DNA of 47,864 nucleotides, taken from NCBI GenBank assembly GCA_011050615.1, contig DRFJ01000043.1:1-47864 (forward strand), in the 5' to 3' direction. Below, one piece after another: positions 35,803-44,698 of the stretch; position 1 is the stretch's first letter; every line of letters starts with the position of its first letter. The DNA comes from Bacteroidota bacterium. Lineage in GTDB: Bacteria; Bacteroidota; Bacteroidia; Bacteroidales; VadinHA17. Under the pieces are notes generated by a model that ran no database searches, was not told where the DNA came from, and worked only from the letters and a program-made list of their open reading frames with translations. The translations under genes were made by a program, and so were the position numbers.

Positions 35803-36977
35803 AATGGATCATTATAATATTTGCTGTTAGTATAGCCTTTTGTGATGTTACGGGGCAAACAAGGACAGAACTGGAACGTAAAAGGAGTGACGCCCTGAAA
35901 GATATCGAATACCTCGATAATATGCTTGAAAAGACTTCTATGGAAAAGTCTGAAAGTATGAATGAATTGAATATGATAAGAAGGAAACTGAGCCTGAGGG
36001 AGAATATTATTAATGGCCTTATGGAAGAACAGGAATTACTCGAAGGAAGGATGGAACTTAACAAACTTGCAATTGAGCTTATGGAGAGTGATATTACCAT
36101 TTTAATGAAAGAATATGAAAAAGCGATAAAACATGCTCAAAAGGTTAACAAGGGAAACCCGGAAATTGCTTATATACTGTCATCTAAAGATATAAACCAG
36201 GGTTACAAAAGACTGAAATACCTGCAGCAGGTTGCTAAGTACAGGAGAAGAGAAGCAGAAATAATATTGGAATTGAAAAAGGAGGTTGAGGAGAACAGGA
36301 GTAAGCTGGAAATGGACCTTATAGAAATATCTGAACTGAAGAAGAGAGAAGAAAGACAGAAGTACAATTTAAACAGGGAACAAAGGAGCCAGAGAAATAT
36401 TATTATCAGTCTGAGCAGAAAAGAAAGGGAATTGAAAAAGGAATTGGAAGATAAAAAAAGAATAGCATATGAGATTGAAAAAGAAATAGCAAGGATTATT
36501 GAAGAAGAAAAAAGAAAAAATGAAATGAATGAAATAACTCCTGAAGAAATGCTTGTAGGTGATGATTTTTCAAAAAATATGGGAAGACTGCCCTGGCCGG
36601 TTGAACGTGGAGTTATAACCTCACAGTTTGGTGTCCATGATCATCCTGTTATCAAGGGAGCAAAAATAAATAATATAGGAGTTGAAATAACAAGCGGTAC
36701 CCGCGAGACTGCAAGGGCTGTGTTTAAGGGAAAGGTCATGAGTGTTTTTGGGATTAGCGGGGGGAATATGGCGGTTATAATAAGGCACGGGAAATATCTC
36801 ACGGTATACCAGAATCTTGTAAATGTTAAAGTAAGACCAGGTGATGAGGTGGAAGCAAAAGAGTATATTGGTGACGTTTATTTTGAAGGAGAAGGGAAAA
36901 GTATTATTAAATTTATGGTCTATGAGGAAAGAGAAAAAAAGAATCCTGAAGATTGGCTTGCAAAAAAATCCAGGTAA
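35799..36977 (+). CDS. EnvC-like murein hydrolase activator (degenerate LytM/M23)
   Basis: A 392-residue exported coiled-coil protein with a C-terminal LytM/M23 domain (about 265-390). The signal peptide is short (IIIFAVSIAFCDVTGQ). A long coiled coil covers about 25-250. In the LytM domain the zinc-binding His and Asp of active enzymes are replaced: the HxxGxD region reads GAKINNIGVEI and the later HxH region reads RHGKYLTVYQNL, with the final His missing. Like EnvC, it likely activates a partner amidase instead of cutting peptidoglycan itself. ATGA overlap with the DUF4292 gene. Confidence 0.9.
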   Translation: MKWIIIIFAVSIAFCDVTGQTRTELERKRSDALKDIEYLDNMLEKTSMEKSESMNELNMIRRKLSLRENIINGLMEEQELLEGRMELNKLAIELMESDITILMKEYEKAIKHAQKVNKGNPEIAYILSSKDINQGYKRLKYLQQVAKYRRREAEIILELKKEVEENRSKLEMDLIEISELKKREERQKYNLNREQRSQRNIIISLSRKERELKKELEDKKRIAYEIEKEIARIIEEEKRKNEMNEITPEEMLVGDDFSKNMGRLPWPVERGVITSQFGVHDHPVIKGAKINNIGVEITSGTRETARAVFKGKVMSVFGISGGNMAVIIRHGKYLTVYQNLVNVKVRPGDEVEAKEYIGDVYFEGEGKSIIKFMVYEEREKKNPEDWLAKKSR

Positions 36978-37028
36978 ATGAAACAAATTGCAAGAAAGCA
37001 AGTATAAGCATGGATAGAAATTGTTGAA

Positions 37029-37451
37029 ATGGTAATGAAGGTAGAAATAGGATCAAAGGTGGAAAATTTGCGGATTATAGAAGGAAAGGTGGATGAACTT
37101 ATTCTTAAGATGGGTATAAATAAGGATGAGTATGGCAGAATTATGGTTGCCACAATGGAAGCCGTAAATAATGCTATTGTACATGGAAATCAACATGATG
37201 ACAGAAAAAATGTAAGTGTAAGCTTCGAATGCAACAGGAATGATTTTGTTGTGAAAGTAAGAGATGAGGGCATAGGCTTCAACCCGGACTGTATTCCGGA
37301 CCCCACTTCACCTGAAAATATTGAAAACATAAGGGGAAGAGGTGTTTTTCTTATGAAGAATCTTGCTGATGATATAGGTTTTAATGAGTCAGGAAATGAA
37401 GTAATTATGAAATTTAATATCGAAACAGTTGCTACCAAAAATATACTATAA
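37029..37451 (+). CDS. RsbW-like ATP-binding protein (HATPase_c_2)
   Basis: A 140-residue GHKL ATPase of the anti-sigma-factor kinase type. The N-box EAVNNAIVHGNQ, the G1 box DEGIGF and G2 GRGVFLMKNLADD are clear. Such proteins bind sigma factors or phosphorylate STAS antagonists; neither a STAS protein nor a PP2C phosphatase is in the window. In Bacteroidota the gene is a regular neighbour of ybeY and mnmG, which suggests a partner elsewhere. It overlaps ybeY by 23 bp. Confidence 0.88.
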   Translation: MVMKVEIGSKVENLRIIEGKVDELILKMGINKDEYGRIMVATMEAVNNAIVHGNQHDDRKNVSVSFECNRNDFVVKVRDEGIGFNPDCIPDPTSPENIENIRGRGVFLMKNLADDIGFNESGNEVIMKFNIETVATKNIL

Positions 37452-37845
37452 AAATGTAAAATTCAGACTGGGAAAAACTAAGGACATAAAGAATTGGATA
37501 GTACAGGTCATCAGGTCTGAAGGGAGAAGGACAGGTGACCTGAATTTTTTTTTCATGACTGATACGGAGCAGAGGGAAATTAACCGGGAATTCCTCGGAC
37601 ATGATTACTACACTGACGTAATTGCATTTAATTATAGCAGGGGGGGAACAATTAGCGGCGAGATATATATGAGTATTGATACAATAAGAACAAATTCACA
37701 AATATATGGAACAAGGCTAAGGGAGGAAATTTTAAGGGTGATGCTGCATGGTACTTTGCATTTGCTGGGTTATGAAGACAAAAATGAAGCAGGGAAGAGG
37801 CAAATAAGACGTAAGGAGGATTATTATTTGGGTAAAATGAAGTGA
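37429..37845 (+). CDS. ybeY: endoribonuclease YbeY (16S rRNA maturation)
   Basis: A 138-residue metal-dependent RNase of the YbeY family, acting in 16S rRNA 3' maturation and ribosome quality control. The metal site HGTLHLLGYED has His107, His111 and Asp117, in place of the usual third His; I recall similar Asp variants in the phylum. The start appears to be TTG at 37429, because the conserved N-terminal beta strand (PKIYYKNVKF) begins there and no in-frame ATG precedes it. mnmG starts 7 bp after its stop. Confidence 0.92.
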   Translation: MLPKIYYKNVKFRLGKTKDIKNWIVQVIRSEGRRTGDLNFFFMTDTEQREINREFLGHDYYTDVIAFNYSRGGTISGEIYMSIDTIRTNSQIYGTRLREEILRVMLHGTLHLLGYEDKNEAGKRQIRRKEDYYLGKMK

Positions 37846-37852
37846 AAAGGGA

Positions 37853-39727
37853 ATGAACTTTAAATATGATATAATAGTTGTGGGAGGAGGTCATGCCGGA
37901 TGTGAGGCTGCTCATGCAGCGGCAAAGATGGGCATGAAAACTGTGCTTATTACCATGGATATGACAAAACTTGCACAGATGTCATGTAATCCGGCAATGG
38001 GAGGAATAGCTAAAGGACAGATTATTAGGGAAATAGATGCACTTGGAGGACTTTCCGGGCTGGTTACGGATGAAAGTATGATTCAGTACAGGCTTCTGAA
38101 CAGGTCAAAAGGACCTGCGATGTGGAGCCCCAGGGCCCAGTCGGACAGGATGATGTTTTCTCAGGCATGGAGGAAAAGAATGGAAAATGTGGAGAACCTG
38201 CACATATGGCAGGAAATGGCCAGGGAAGTGATTATAGAAGGAGGAACGGCCAGGGGCGTTGTAAGCAGTTTTGGCACAATATTTAATGCAAGCGCTGTTA
38301 TATTGTCGGGAGGCACCTTTCTGAACGGACTGATGCATGTAGGATACAATACTGTAGAAGGAGGAAGGTCAGGAGATGAGACCTCGAGGGGGATAAGTGA
38401 ACAGTTAGGAAAGATTGGCTTTACAGTGGAAAGGATGAAGACAGGAACGAGTGCAAGGATTGATGGCAGAAGCATTGATTTTTCAGTTATGACCGAGCAG
38501 AAAAGCGAGAATGAAGGAAGGTCATTTTCCTTCCTTAACGACTGCGTAGACATAGAAGATCCGAAAAGCTGTTATATAGTACATACAAGCAGGAAAGTTC
38601 ATGAGGTACTGGAAAAAGGAATTGAGTTCAGTCCTTTGTTCCAGGGGAGGATAAAGGGAATAGGCCCGAGATACTGTCCAAGCATAGAAGATAAGATCGT
38701 AACATTCAAGGAAAAGGACAGGCACCAGTTGTTTCTTGAACCGGAAGGATGGAATACAAATGAATACTATATTAACGGATATGCTTCAAGTTTGCCACTG
38801 GAATTTCAGCTGGAAGCAATGAAAAAGATAAGGGGAATGGAGAATGTGGTAATACACAGGCCGGGATATGCAATAGAATATGATTTCTTTCAGCCTACAC
38901 AGTTAAAAGCGAGTCTCGAAACAAAAAGAATAAGGGGATTGTATTTTGCCGGGCAGATTAATGGGACCACGGGTTATGAAGAAGCAGCAGCGCAGGGATT
39001 AATGGCAGGTATTAATGCTGTACTAAGGATTAGAGGTGAGAAGGAATTCGTGTTAAAGAGGGATGAATCGTATATCGGTGTATTGATTGATGATCTTGTT
39101 ACGAAGGGAGTGGACGAACCATACAGGATGTTTACAAGCAGGGCCGAATACAGGATCCTGTTAAGACAGGACAATGCTGATGAGCGGCTGACGGAAAAGG
39201 GATATGAGCTGGGTCTTGCAGAAAGGGAGCGCGTTTTAAGGCTTGAAAAGAAAAGAAAGTCAGTTGAAAAAACGCTGGAATTTATTGAAAGAACAAGATT
39301 TAAGCCGGCAGAGATTAATGACTACCTCGAAGCTGTTGGGACAAACAGGATCAGGGAGACACAGAAGATGGAAAAGCTTATATTACGTCCGCAGGTAAGG
39401 CTTGAAGAGTTATTGATAAAATCTGAGGAAGGAAGAAAATTGGCAGAAGAATTGGGAAGCAGGAAGAGGGAGATTATAGAGGCAGCAGAGATAAGGATAA
39501 AATACAGGAGATATATAGAAAGGGAAAAAGGAAATGCTGAAAAAATTAAAAGAATGAACGACCTGCTGATTCCTGATGACATTGAATATGACGAACTGAA
39601 ATCAATTTCAACAGAAGGAAGGCAGAAATTGAACCGGATAAAGCCTGGTACCATTGGTGCTGCAAGCAGGATAAGCGGAGTATCGCCTGCAGATATCAGC
39701 GTACTACTTTTGTACCTTGGAAAGTAA
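37853..39727 (+). CDS. mnmG: MnmG, tRNA U34 cmnm5 modification enzyme
   Basis: A 624-residue FAD enzyme (GidA) that with MnmE adds the carboxymethylaminomethyl group at U34 of certain tRNAs. Motifs are GGGHAGCEAAHAAAKMG at the FAD site, the CNPAMGGIAKGQ segment, and GPRYCPSIEDK near residue 270. Two conserved Cys occur, one in the FAD-binding CNPAMGG and one in the YCPSIEDK block. Length is normal. A parS-like palindrome lies 15 bp after its stop, and gidA is often close to replication or partition loci in bacteria. Confidence 0.97.
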   Translation: MNFKYDIIVVGGGHAGCEAAHAAAKMGMKTVLITMDMTKLAQMSCNPAMGGIAKGQIIREIDALGGLSGLVTDESMIQYRLLNRSKGPAMWSPRAQSDRMMFSQAWRKRMENVENLHIWQEMAREVIIEGGTARGVVSSFGTIFNASAVILSGGTFLNGLMHVGYNTVEGGRSGDETSRGISEQLGKIGFTVERMKTGTSARIDGRSIDFSVMTEQKSENEGRSFSFLNDCVDIEDPKSCYIVHTSRKVHEVLEKGIEFSPLFQGRIKGIGPRYCPSIEDKIVTFKEKDRHQLFLEPEGWNTNEYYINGYASSLPLEFQLEAMKKIRGMENVVIHRPGYAIEYDFFQPTQLKASLETKRIRGLYFAGQINGTTGYEEAAAQGLMAGINAVLRIRGEKEFVLKRDESYIGVLIDDLVTKGVDEPYRMFTSRAEYRILLRQDNADERLTEKGYELGLAERERVLRLEKKRKSVEKTLEFIERTRFKPAEINDYLEAVGTNRIRETQKMEKLILRPQVRLEELLIKSEEGRKLAEELGSRKREIIEAAEIRIKYRRYIEREKGNAEKIKRMNDLLIPDDIEYDELKSISTEGRQKLNRIKPGTIGAASRISGVSPADISVLLLYLGK

Positions 39728-39741
39728 AGGTAAAGACAAGT

Positions 39742-39757
39742 TGTTCCACGTGGAACT
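39742..39757. promoter_or_regulatory. parS-like partition site 1
   Basis: The bases TGTTCCACGTGGAACT match the ParB-binding palindrome TGTTCCACGTGGAACA (the common consensus is TGTTnCACGTGnAACA) at 15 of 16 positions; the inner 14 bp are a perfect palindrome. The site lies between mnmG and ade, in non-coding DNA. Confidence 0.75.
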
Positions 39758-39774
39758 ATTTTTTTAAAAACAAA

Positions 39775-41394
39775 ATGAAAATTTACGGAAATATTATAGA
39801 TGTTTTTAACAGACGAATTTTCAGTGGATATATTTTAATAGAGGGCAATAGAATCGGGGACATTGTGGAAGAAGAAAACTATGCAGAAAGATATATTGTG
39901 CCAGGACTGATTGATTCGCATATTCATATAGAAAGCTCCATGCTGGTGCCATTCAGGTTTGCTGAGGTTGCAGTTAGGCATGGAACAGTTGCCGTAGTAT
40001 CGGATCCTCACGAAATAGCAAATGTTATGGGTATAGAGGGAGTGGAATTTATGATAGAAGACGGCAGAAGGACACCATTAAAATTCTATTTCGGAGCTCC
40101 GTCATGCGTACCAGCTACAGGTTTTGAGAGAAACGGCGGGAAAATCGGTACAGGGGAAATAATTGATTTGTTGGAGAGGAGGGAAATTAAATATCTCTCA
40201 GAAATGATGAATTTTCCGGGAGTGATAAATAATGACGTGGAAGTTCTGGAAAAGATTAAAGCAGCAAAGAAAGCAGGGAAACCGGTAGACGGTCATGCAC
40301 CGGGCTTAGTTGGAGATGATTTGGATAAATACATAAAGGCGGGAATTAGTACGGATCATGAATGCATAAGCCTGGAAGAAGCAAGGGAAAAGATTAAGAA
40401 AGGCATGAAAATACAAATCAGGGAAGGAAGTGCTGCCAGGAATTTTGAAAAACTTCACTGCCTGATATCTGAAAGTCCAGGTAGTCTCATGCTTTGTTCT
40501 GATGATCTGCACCCGGAAATGCTTGAGAAGGGACACATAAATTTGCTGGTTAAAAGGCTTCTTGCACTGGGCTACGATATTTTCGATATTCTGAACATAG
40601 CGGTAGTAAACCCGGTAAGGCATTACAATCTCGATATCGGCATGGTGAGAAAAGGAGACCAGGCTGATTTTATCATTGTGGATAATCCGGACGACTTTAA
40701 TATCCTTGAAACATGGATTGATGGTGAAAGAGTATATGACGGGAAAAATGTCAGCTTTGCGGCGGTAACAGCAAAGCCGCTGAACAATTTTCATTCCGGC
40801 CTGCTGAAACCGTGTGATATAAGGGTGGAGAAGAGGCAGGGGAGGATAAGGGTTATTGATGTAAATGACGGAGATCTGGTTACGGGTTGCTACAAATGGT
40901 CTCCGGCCAGAGGCGGGGAATATTTAAACAGTGCCACGGATGAAGATGTGCTTAAGATTATTGTGAAGGACAGGTATAATGATTCGCCTCCCGCTGTGGC
41001 TTTTGTCAGGGGCTTTGGATTGAGGAGAGGTGCCTTTGCCTCATCGGTTGCACACGACAGTCATAATATTATAGCCGTGGGCGCTGATGATGAATCTATA
41101 TGCAGAGCCGTGAACAGAATCGTTGAAATGAAAGGAGGGCTTGCATGCTGCAATGGTGAAAAGTGCGGGGAACTGCAACTGGAAGTGGCAGGGATCATGT
41201 CTGATGTTCCATGTGGAACAATAGCTGCAAAATATACACAACTGTCAAACATTGTGAGTGATATGGGCTGTGAATTGAAGTCGCCATTCATGACCCTCTC
41301 TTTTATGGCCCTCCTGGTGATCCCTGAATTGAAAATAAGCGATAAGGGTCTGTTTGACGGCAAAAAGTTTGAGTTTGTGAACCTGTACATATAG
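39775..41394 (+). CDS. ade: adenine deaminase
   Basis: A 539-residue amidohydrolase converting adenine to hypoxanthine and ammonia in purine salvage. The metal-binding start GLIDSHIHIESSMLVPF, the VSDPHEIANVMG motif, DGHAPGLVG and LMLCSDDLHPE (the deaminase Asp) fit the adenine deaminase family, and the C-terminal domain (GLRRGAFASSVAHDSHNIIAVG) is the family's own. Between mnmG and uvrC, other Bacteroidota often have apt at this position, so here adenine would be deaminated instead of phosphoribosylated. A second parS-like site lies inside the gene at 41205. Confidence 0.95.
   Translation: MKIYGNIIDVFNRRIFSGYILIEGNRIGDIVEEENYAERYIVPGLIDSHIHIESSMLVPFRFAEVAVRHGTVAVVSDPHEIANVMGIEGVEFMIEDGRRTPLKFYFGAPSCVPATGFERNGGKIGTGEIIDLLERREIKYLSEMMNFPGVINNDVEVLEKIKAAKKAGKPVDGHAPGLVGDDLDKYIKAGISTDHECISLEEAREKIKKGMKIQIREGSAARNFEKLHCLISESPGSLMLCSDDLHPEMLEKGHINLLVKRLLALGYDIFDILNIAVVNPVRHYNLDIGMVRKGDQADFIIVDNPDDFNILETWIDGERVYDGKNVSFAAVTAKPLNNFHSGLLKPCDIRVEKRQGRIRVIDVNDGDLVTGCYKWSPARGGEYLNSATDEDVLKIIVKDRYNDSPPAVAFVRGFGLRRGAFASSVAHDSHNIIAVGADDESICRAVNRIVEMKGGLACCNGEKCGELQLEVAGIMSDVPCGTIAAKYTQLSNIVSDMGCELKSPFMTLSFMALLVIPELKISDKGLFDGKKFEFVNLYI
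41205..41220. promoter_or_regulatory. parS-like partition site 2 (inside ade)
   Basis: TGTTCCATGTGGAACA differs from the parS palindrome TGTTCCACGTGGAACA only at the central C-to-T. It lies within the ade coding region, 1.46 kb from site 1, on plus-strand codons for DVPCGTI, which shows the sequence is kept despite coding constraint or is a chance match. Confidence 0.6.
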
Positions 41395-41529
41395 TTCCGG
41401 GTGTAGTGGACGGAGCTCCGCGTTACGGGTTCAGCCTTCAGTGTTCCGGGTGAGAGTTTTCAGGGGGAACTAATAATTCCTTTCTTGGTTTGTCTTTCTA
41501 CTTTTATCTTTTGTCTTTATTTTTGCCTA

Positions 41530-43317
41530 ATGGCCGAAATCAGAAATATAGCCCGTAGTCTGCCCGATAACCCCGGGGTGTACCGGTTTTACGACAAGGC
41601 AGGAAATATTATATATGTGGGTAAGGCTAAAAGCCTGAAGAAAAGGGTGGCGTCATATTTTGGTAAAACGCTGACGGGAAAGACAAAGGTGATGATGGGA
41701 AAGGTGACAGAGATCAGGCATACGGTTGTGGAATCAGAATCAGAAGCCTTATTGCTCGAGAATAACCTTATTAAGCGACATCAGCCAAGGTATAATGTGT
41801 TGATGAAGGATGATAAAACCTATCCATGGATATGTGTGAAAGAAGAGCATTTTCCCAGGGTCTTTATGACAAGGAAGGTAGTGAGGGACGGGTCGGTTTA
41901 CTACGGACCATATACTTCTGTGGTGATGGTGCGCACATTACTGGATCTGATAAAGCAGTTATACCCGCTCAGGACCTGCTCCTATAATCTCAGCGAAGAA
42001 AATATATCATCCGGGAAATACAGGGTATGCCTTGAATATCATCTTGGCAATTGCCTTGGTCCGTGCGCTGGCCTACAGGAGGAAGGGAACTATGATGAGT
42101 CTGTCAGACAGGTAAAGGAAATACTTAAGGGGAATATACATACGGTCAACAGATATCTTAAGGGACTGATGAAAGAGTATGCCGAAAACCTGAGATTCGA
42201 AGAAGCCCAGTCAATAAAGGAAAAGCTGGAAATACTCGACAAGTACAGCAGCCGGTCAACAGTTGTAAATCCAGGGATAAGGGATGCCGATGTGTTCGGG
42301 ATGGACGAGGAGGCTGATAAAATATATGTTAACTATCTGAAAATCATACGCGGAGCTGTTGTGCAGACACATACGATTGAACTGCGGAAGAGGATTGAGG
42401 AAAATAATAACGAGCTTATATCTCTGGCGATCACCGAGTTAAGGGAGCGGCATTCAAGCAACGCTCCGGAAATCATAGTGGGACTGATGCCTGATATAAG
42501 AATAGAAAGTATTAAATATACAGTACCACGTAAGGGTGACAGGAAGAAATTGCTCGAACTGTCGGAAAGGAATGCAAGGGTTTATAAATTGAACCAGAGG
42601 AAGACAAATATAAAGACACCTGGTGACAGATACCGGCAGAATCTTGAGAAGCTGAGGGCCGATCTTCATTTGCCAGGTGTTCCGTTACATATTGAGTGTT
42701 TTGATAATTCAAACATACAGGGCTCAAACCCTGTGGCGGCATGCGTGGTATTCAGAAATGGCCGGCCTTCAAAAAAGGAATACAGGCACTATAACATTAA
42801 AACGGTTACAGGTCCTGATGATTATGCCTCGATGGAAGAGGTTGTGTTCAGAAGGTACAAGAGGATGCTTGACGAGGACAGTTCCCTGCCCGGCCTGGTA
42901 ATAATTGACGGGGGCAAGGGGCAGTTGAATGCCGCGGTCAAAAGCTTTGAAAGTCTTGGCATAAGAGGTAAGGTACCTGTTATTGGTATAGCAAAAAGAC
43001 TGGAAGAGATATATTTTCCGGGCGACTCTGTACCCATGTATATAGATAAGAATTCAATAAGTCTTAAAATAATACAGCATTTACGAAATGAAGCTCACCG
43101 TTTTGGCATCAGTTTTCACCGCGATAAAAGGTCCGGCGATATGACAAAATCATCTCTGGATGACATTAAAGGGATAGGACCAAAAACAAAAGAGCTGCTG
43201 ATAAAAGAATTCGGATCACTTGAAAAAATAAAATCAGTGCCAGCAGTAGATATAGAAAAACTGATAGGGAAGTCAAAAACGGCAAAGATTCTTGATTTTA
43301 TCCGAAATTCTTCCTGA
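41530..43317 (+). CDS. uvrC: excinuclease ABC subunit C
   Basis: A 595-residue UvrC, the dual-incision nuclease of nucleotide excision repair. From the ATG at 41530: GIY-YIG domain (GVYRFYDKAGNIIYVGKAKS), a UvrBC-binding UVR region (about 205-240), the RNase H-like C-terminal nuclease (IECFDNSNIQGSNPVAACVVF, VIDGGKGQLNAA) and a final HhH domain. The in-frame ATG at 41485 would add 15 hydrophobic residues from a T-rich leader, so I chose the second. Preceding DNA (41395-41529) is non-coding, T-rich and loosely repetitive. Confidence 0.95.
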   Translation: MAEIRNIARSLPDNPGVYRFYDKAGNIIYVGKAKSLKKRVASYFGKTLTGKTKVMMGKVTEIRHTVVESESEALLLENNLIKRHQPRYNVLMKDDKTYPWICVKEEHFPRVFMTRKVVRDGSVYYGPYTSVVMVRTLLDLIKQLYPLRTCSYNLSEENISSGKYRVCLEYHLGNCLGPCAGLQEEGNYDESVRQVKEILKGNIHTVNRYLKGLMKEYAENLRFEEAQSIKEKLEILDKYSSRSTVVNPGIRDADVFGMDEEADKIYVNYLKIIRGAVVQTHTIELRKRIEENNNELISLAITELRERHSSNAPEIIVGLMPDIRIESIKYTVPRKGDRKKLLELSERNARVYKLNQRKTNIKTPGDRYRQNLEKLRADLHLPGVPLHIECFDNSNIQGSNPVAACVVFRNGRPSKKEYRHYNIKTVTGPDDYASMEEVVFRRYKRMLDEDSSLPGLVIIDGGKGQLNAAVKSFESLGIRGKVPVIGIAKRLEEIYFPGDSVPMYIDKNSISLKIIQHLRNEAHRFGISFHRDKRSGDMTKSSLDDIKGIGPKTKELLIKEFGSLEKIKSVPAVDIEKLIGKSKTAKILDFIRNSS

Positions 43318-43492
43318 ATGGCCGATGAACAGGTACACGGGGAATCTGGTGATATAATATTGATAATAAATGTATAACCACGCTTTAACGGAAGTTTTAA
43401 CTCAAGGAGAAATGAATTTTCAGGCTGAGGCTGAGGCCTGGGCTTAGGAAGTGGCTTAAATTCCGGAATTCAGGATTGTCTTCGGCGGCATT

Positions 43493-43550
43493 GCTTCGCC
43501 CCGGTTCGGGTTTACTTTCGCCGAGACCGGCTTCGCCCCGGTTCAGGTTT
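43493..43550. repeat. GC-rich 21-bp direct repeat in an intergenic region
   Basis: GCTTCGCCCCGGTTCGGGTTT (43493-43513) recurs at 43530-43550 with one difference (37-bp period); a following CAGGTTT also doubles. The stretch 43318-43598 between the convergent uvrC and polyprenyl synthase genes holds no gene and is much richer in GC than most intergenic DNA here. Confidence 0.5.
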
Positions 43551-43598
43551 CAGGTTTCGAAGTATATCTTATAAATCTTATAAACTTTATCAACATAT

Positions 43599-44573
43599 TT
43601 ATTTTGCCCTTGAGGTGGTAAACATAATAAAGTCCTTCATTGAAGATTTCATTTCGCTGTCATTGAAAGTATCAAGGATGGCAAAGGCCATGTCCCTGTA
43701 TTTCTCCATCATATTATTTGCATAGGTGGTTCCTCCGTTTTTGACAACAAAATCTATTACTTCCCTGATTTCGGATGGACTTTTCTTTTTGCTGCCAATA
43801 ATATGGAGTATACGTTTTCTTTCGGGGGATTTTGCTTCCTGCAGTGCATGAATCAGGGGAAGGGTCATTTTCTTTTCTATAATATCATTGCCAGCGGATT
43901 TTCCGGTCAGACCGTTTTCCTGGTAGTCGAAAAGGTCGTCCCTTATCTGGAAGGCAATGCCTATATTTTCACCCAGGTCTTTCATCAACCGTATTTTATC
44001 GGGATTATTGGTTACCGATATTGTTCCACAGGCAGTGCAGGCAGAAATCAAAGATGCGGTTTTCATCCTTATGATTTCAAAATACACATCTTCGGTGATA
44101 TTAAGTTTACGTGCCTTTTGCAGCTGTAATAGTTCACCTTCACTCATAGACTGTACTGTCTCGCTCATTATTTCGAGCATATCAAACCTGTTTTTCTCGA
44201 TACTGATTATTAGTCCCTGTGAAAGAAGGTAATCACCTGTAAGCACAGCAATCTTTGAGTTCCATAAAGCGTTGATTGACAATGCTCCACGACGTTCCTG
44301 TGCATTGTCTACGACATCATCATGTACAATGGTTGCTGTATGAAGGAGTTCGACGAAGGTTGCAGCAACATAGGTTGCTTCATTTATTTTGCCGTTGAGC
44401 CCGGCAGAGAGGAAGACAAGAAGGGGTCTCATTTGCTTGCCCTTCCGCCTTATAATATAGTTGAGGATGATTTTGAGCAGAGGCACCTTTGTACGAAGGG
44501 TATTATTGAAATAACGCTCAAACTCACGCATTTCTGTTTCTACCGGTTTTCTTATTGATTTTAATTTTGGCAT
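43599..44573 (-). CDS. all-trans polyprenyl diphosphate synthase
   Basis: A 324-residue prenyltransferase of the IspB/IspA superfamily that extends isoprenyl diphosphates; likely makes the menaquinone or carrier-lipid side chain. Both Asp-rich motifs are DDxxD: DDVVD (85-89, in HTATIVHDDVVDNAQERRG) and DDLFD (around 205, in IGIAFQIRDDLFDY). The 6 residues before the Met at 44573 look less natural than the family N-terminus, so I set the start there; 44591 is possible. It is convergent with uvrC. Confidence 0.93.
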   Translation of the reverse strand: MPKLKSIRKPVETEMREFERYFNNTLRTKVPLLKIILNYIIRRKGKQMRPLLVFLSAGLNGKINEATYVAATFVELLHTATIVHDDVVDNAQERRGALSINALWNSKIAVLTGDYLLSQGLIISIEKNRFDMLEIMSETVQSMSEGELLQLQKARKLNITEDVYFEIIRMKTASLISACTACGTISVTNNPDKIRLMKDLGENIGIAFQIRDDLFDYQENGLTGKSAGNDIIEKKMTLPLIHALQEAKSPERKRILHIIGSKKKSPSEIREVIDFVVKNGGTTYANNMMEKYRDMAFAILDTFNDSEMKSSMKDFIMFTTSRAK

Positions 44574-44698
44574 ACCTGCTGACTGTAACAATTTCCAAAG
44601 ATATAAAATCGGGCTTTATAATTTAAAAATAATATTGCCTCACGGGATATAAACAAAGTTAACAGAAAAATGTCCTGCTGTAATTAAATATCATTAAT

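Noticed and set aside
37807-37845. Loss of YbeY activity from a missing third metal His
   Set aside because: Asp at this position (YED) recurs in Bacteroidota YbeY as I recall, so I do not treat the protein as inactive.
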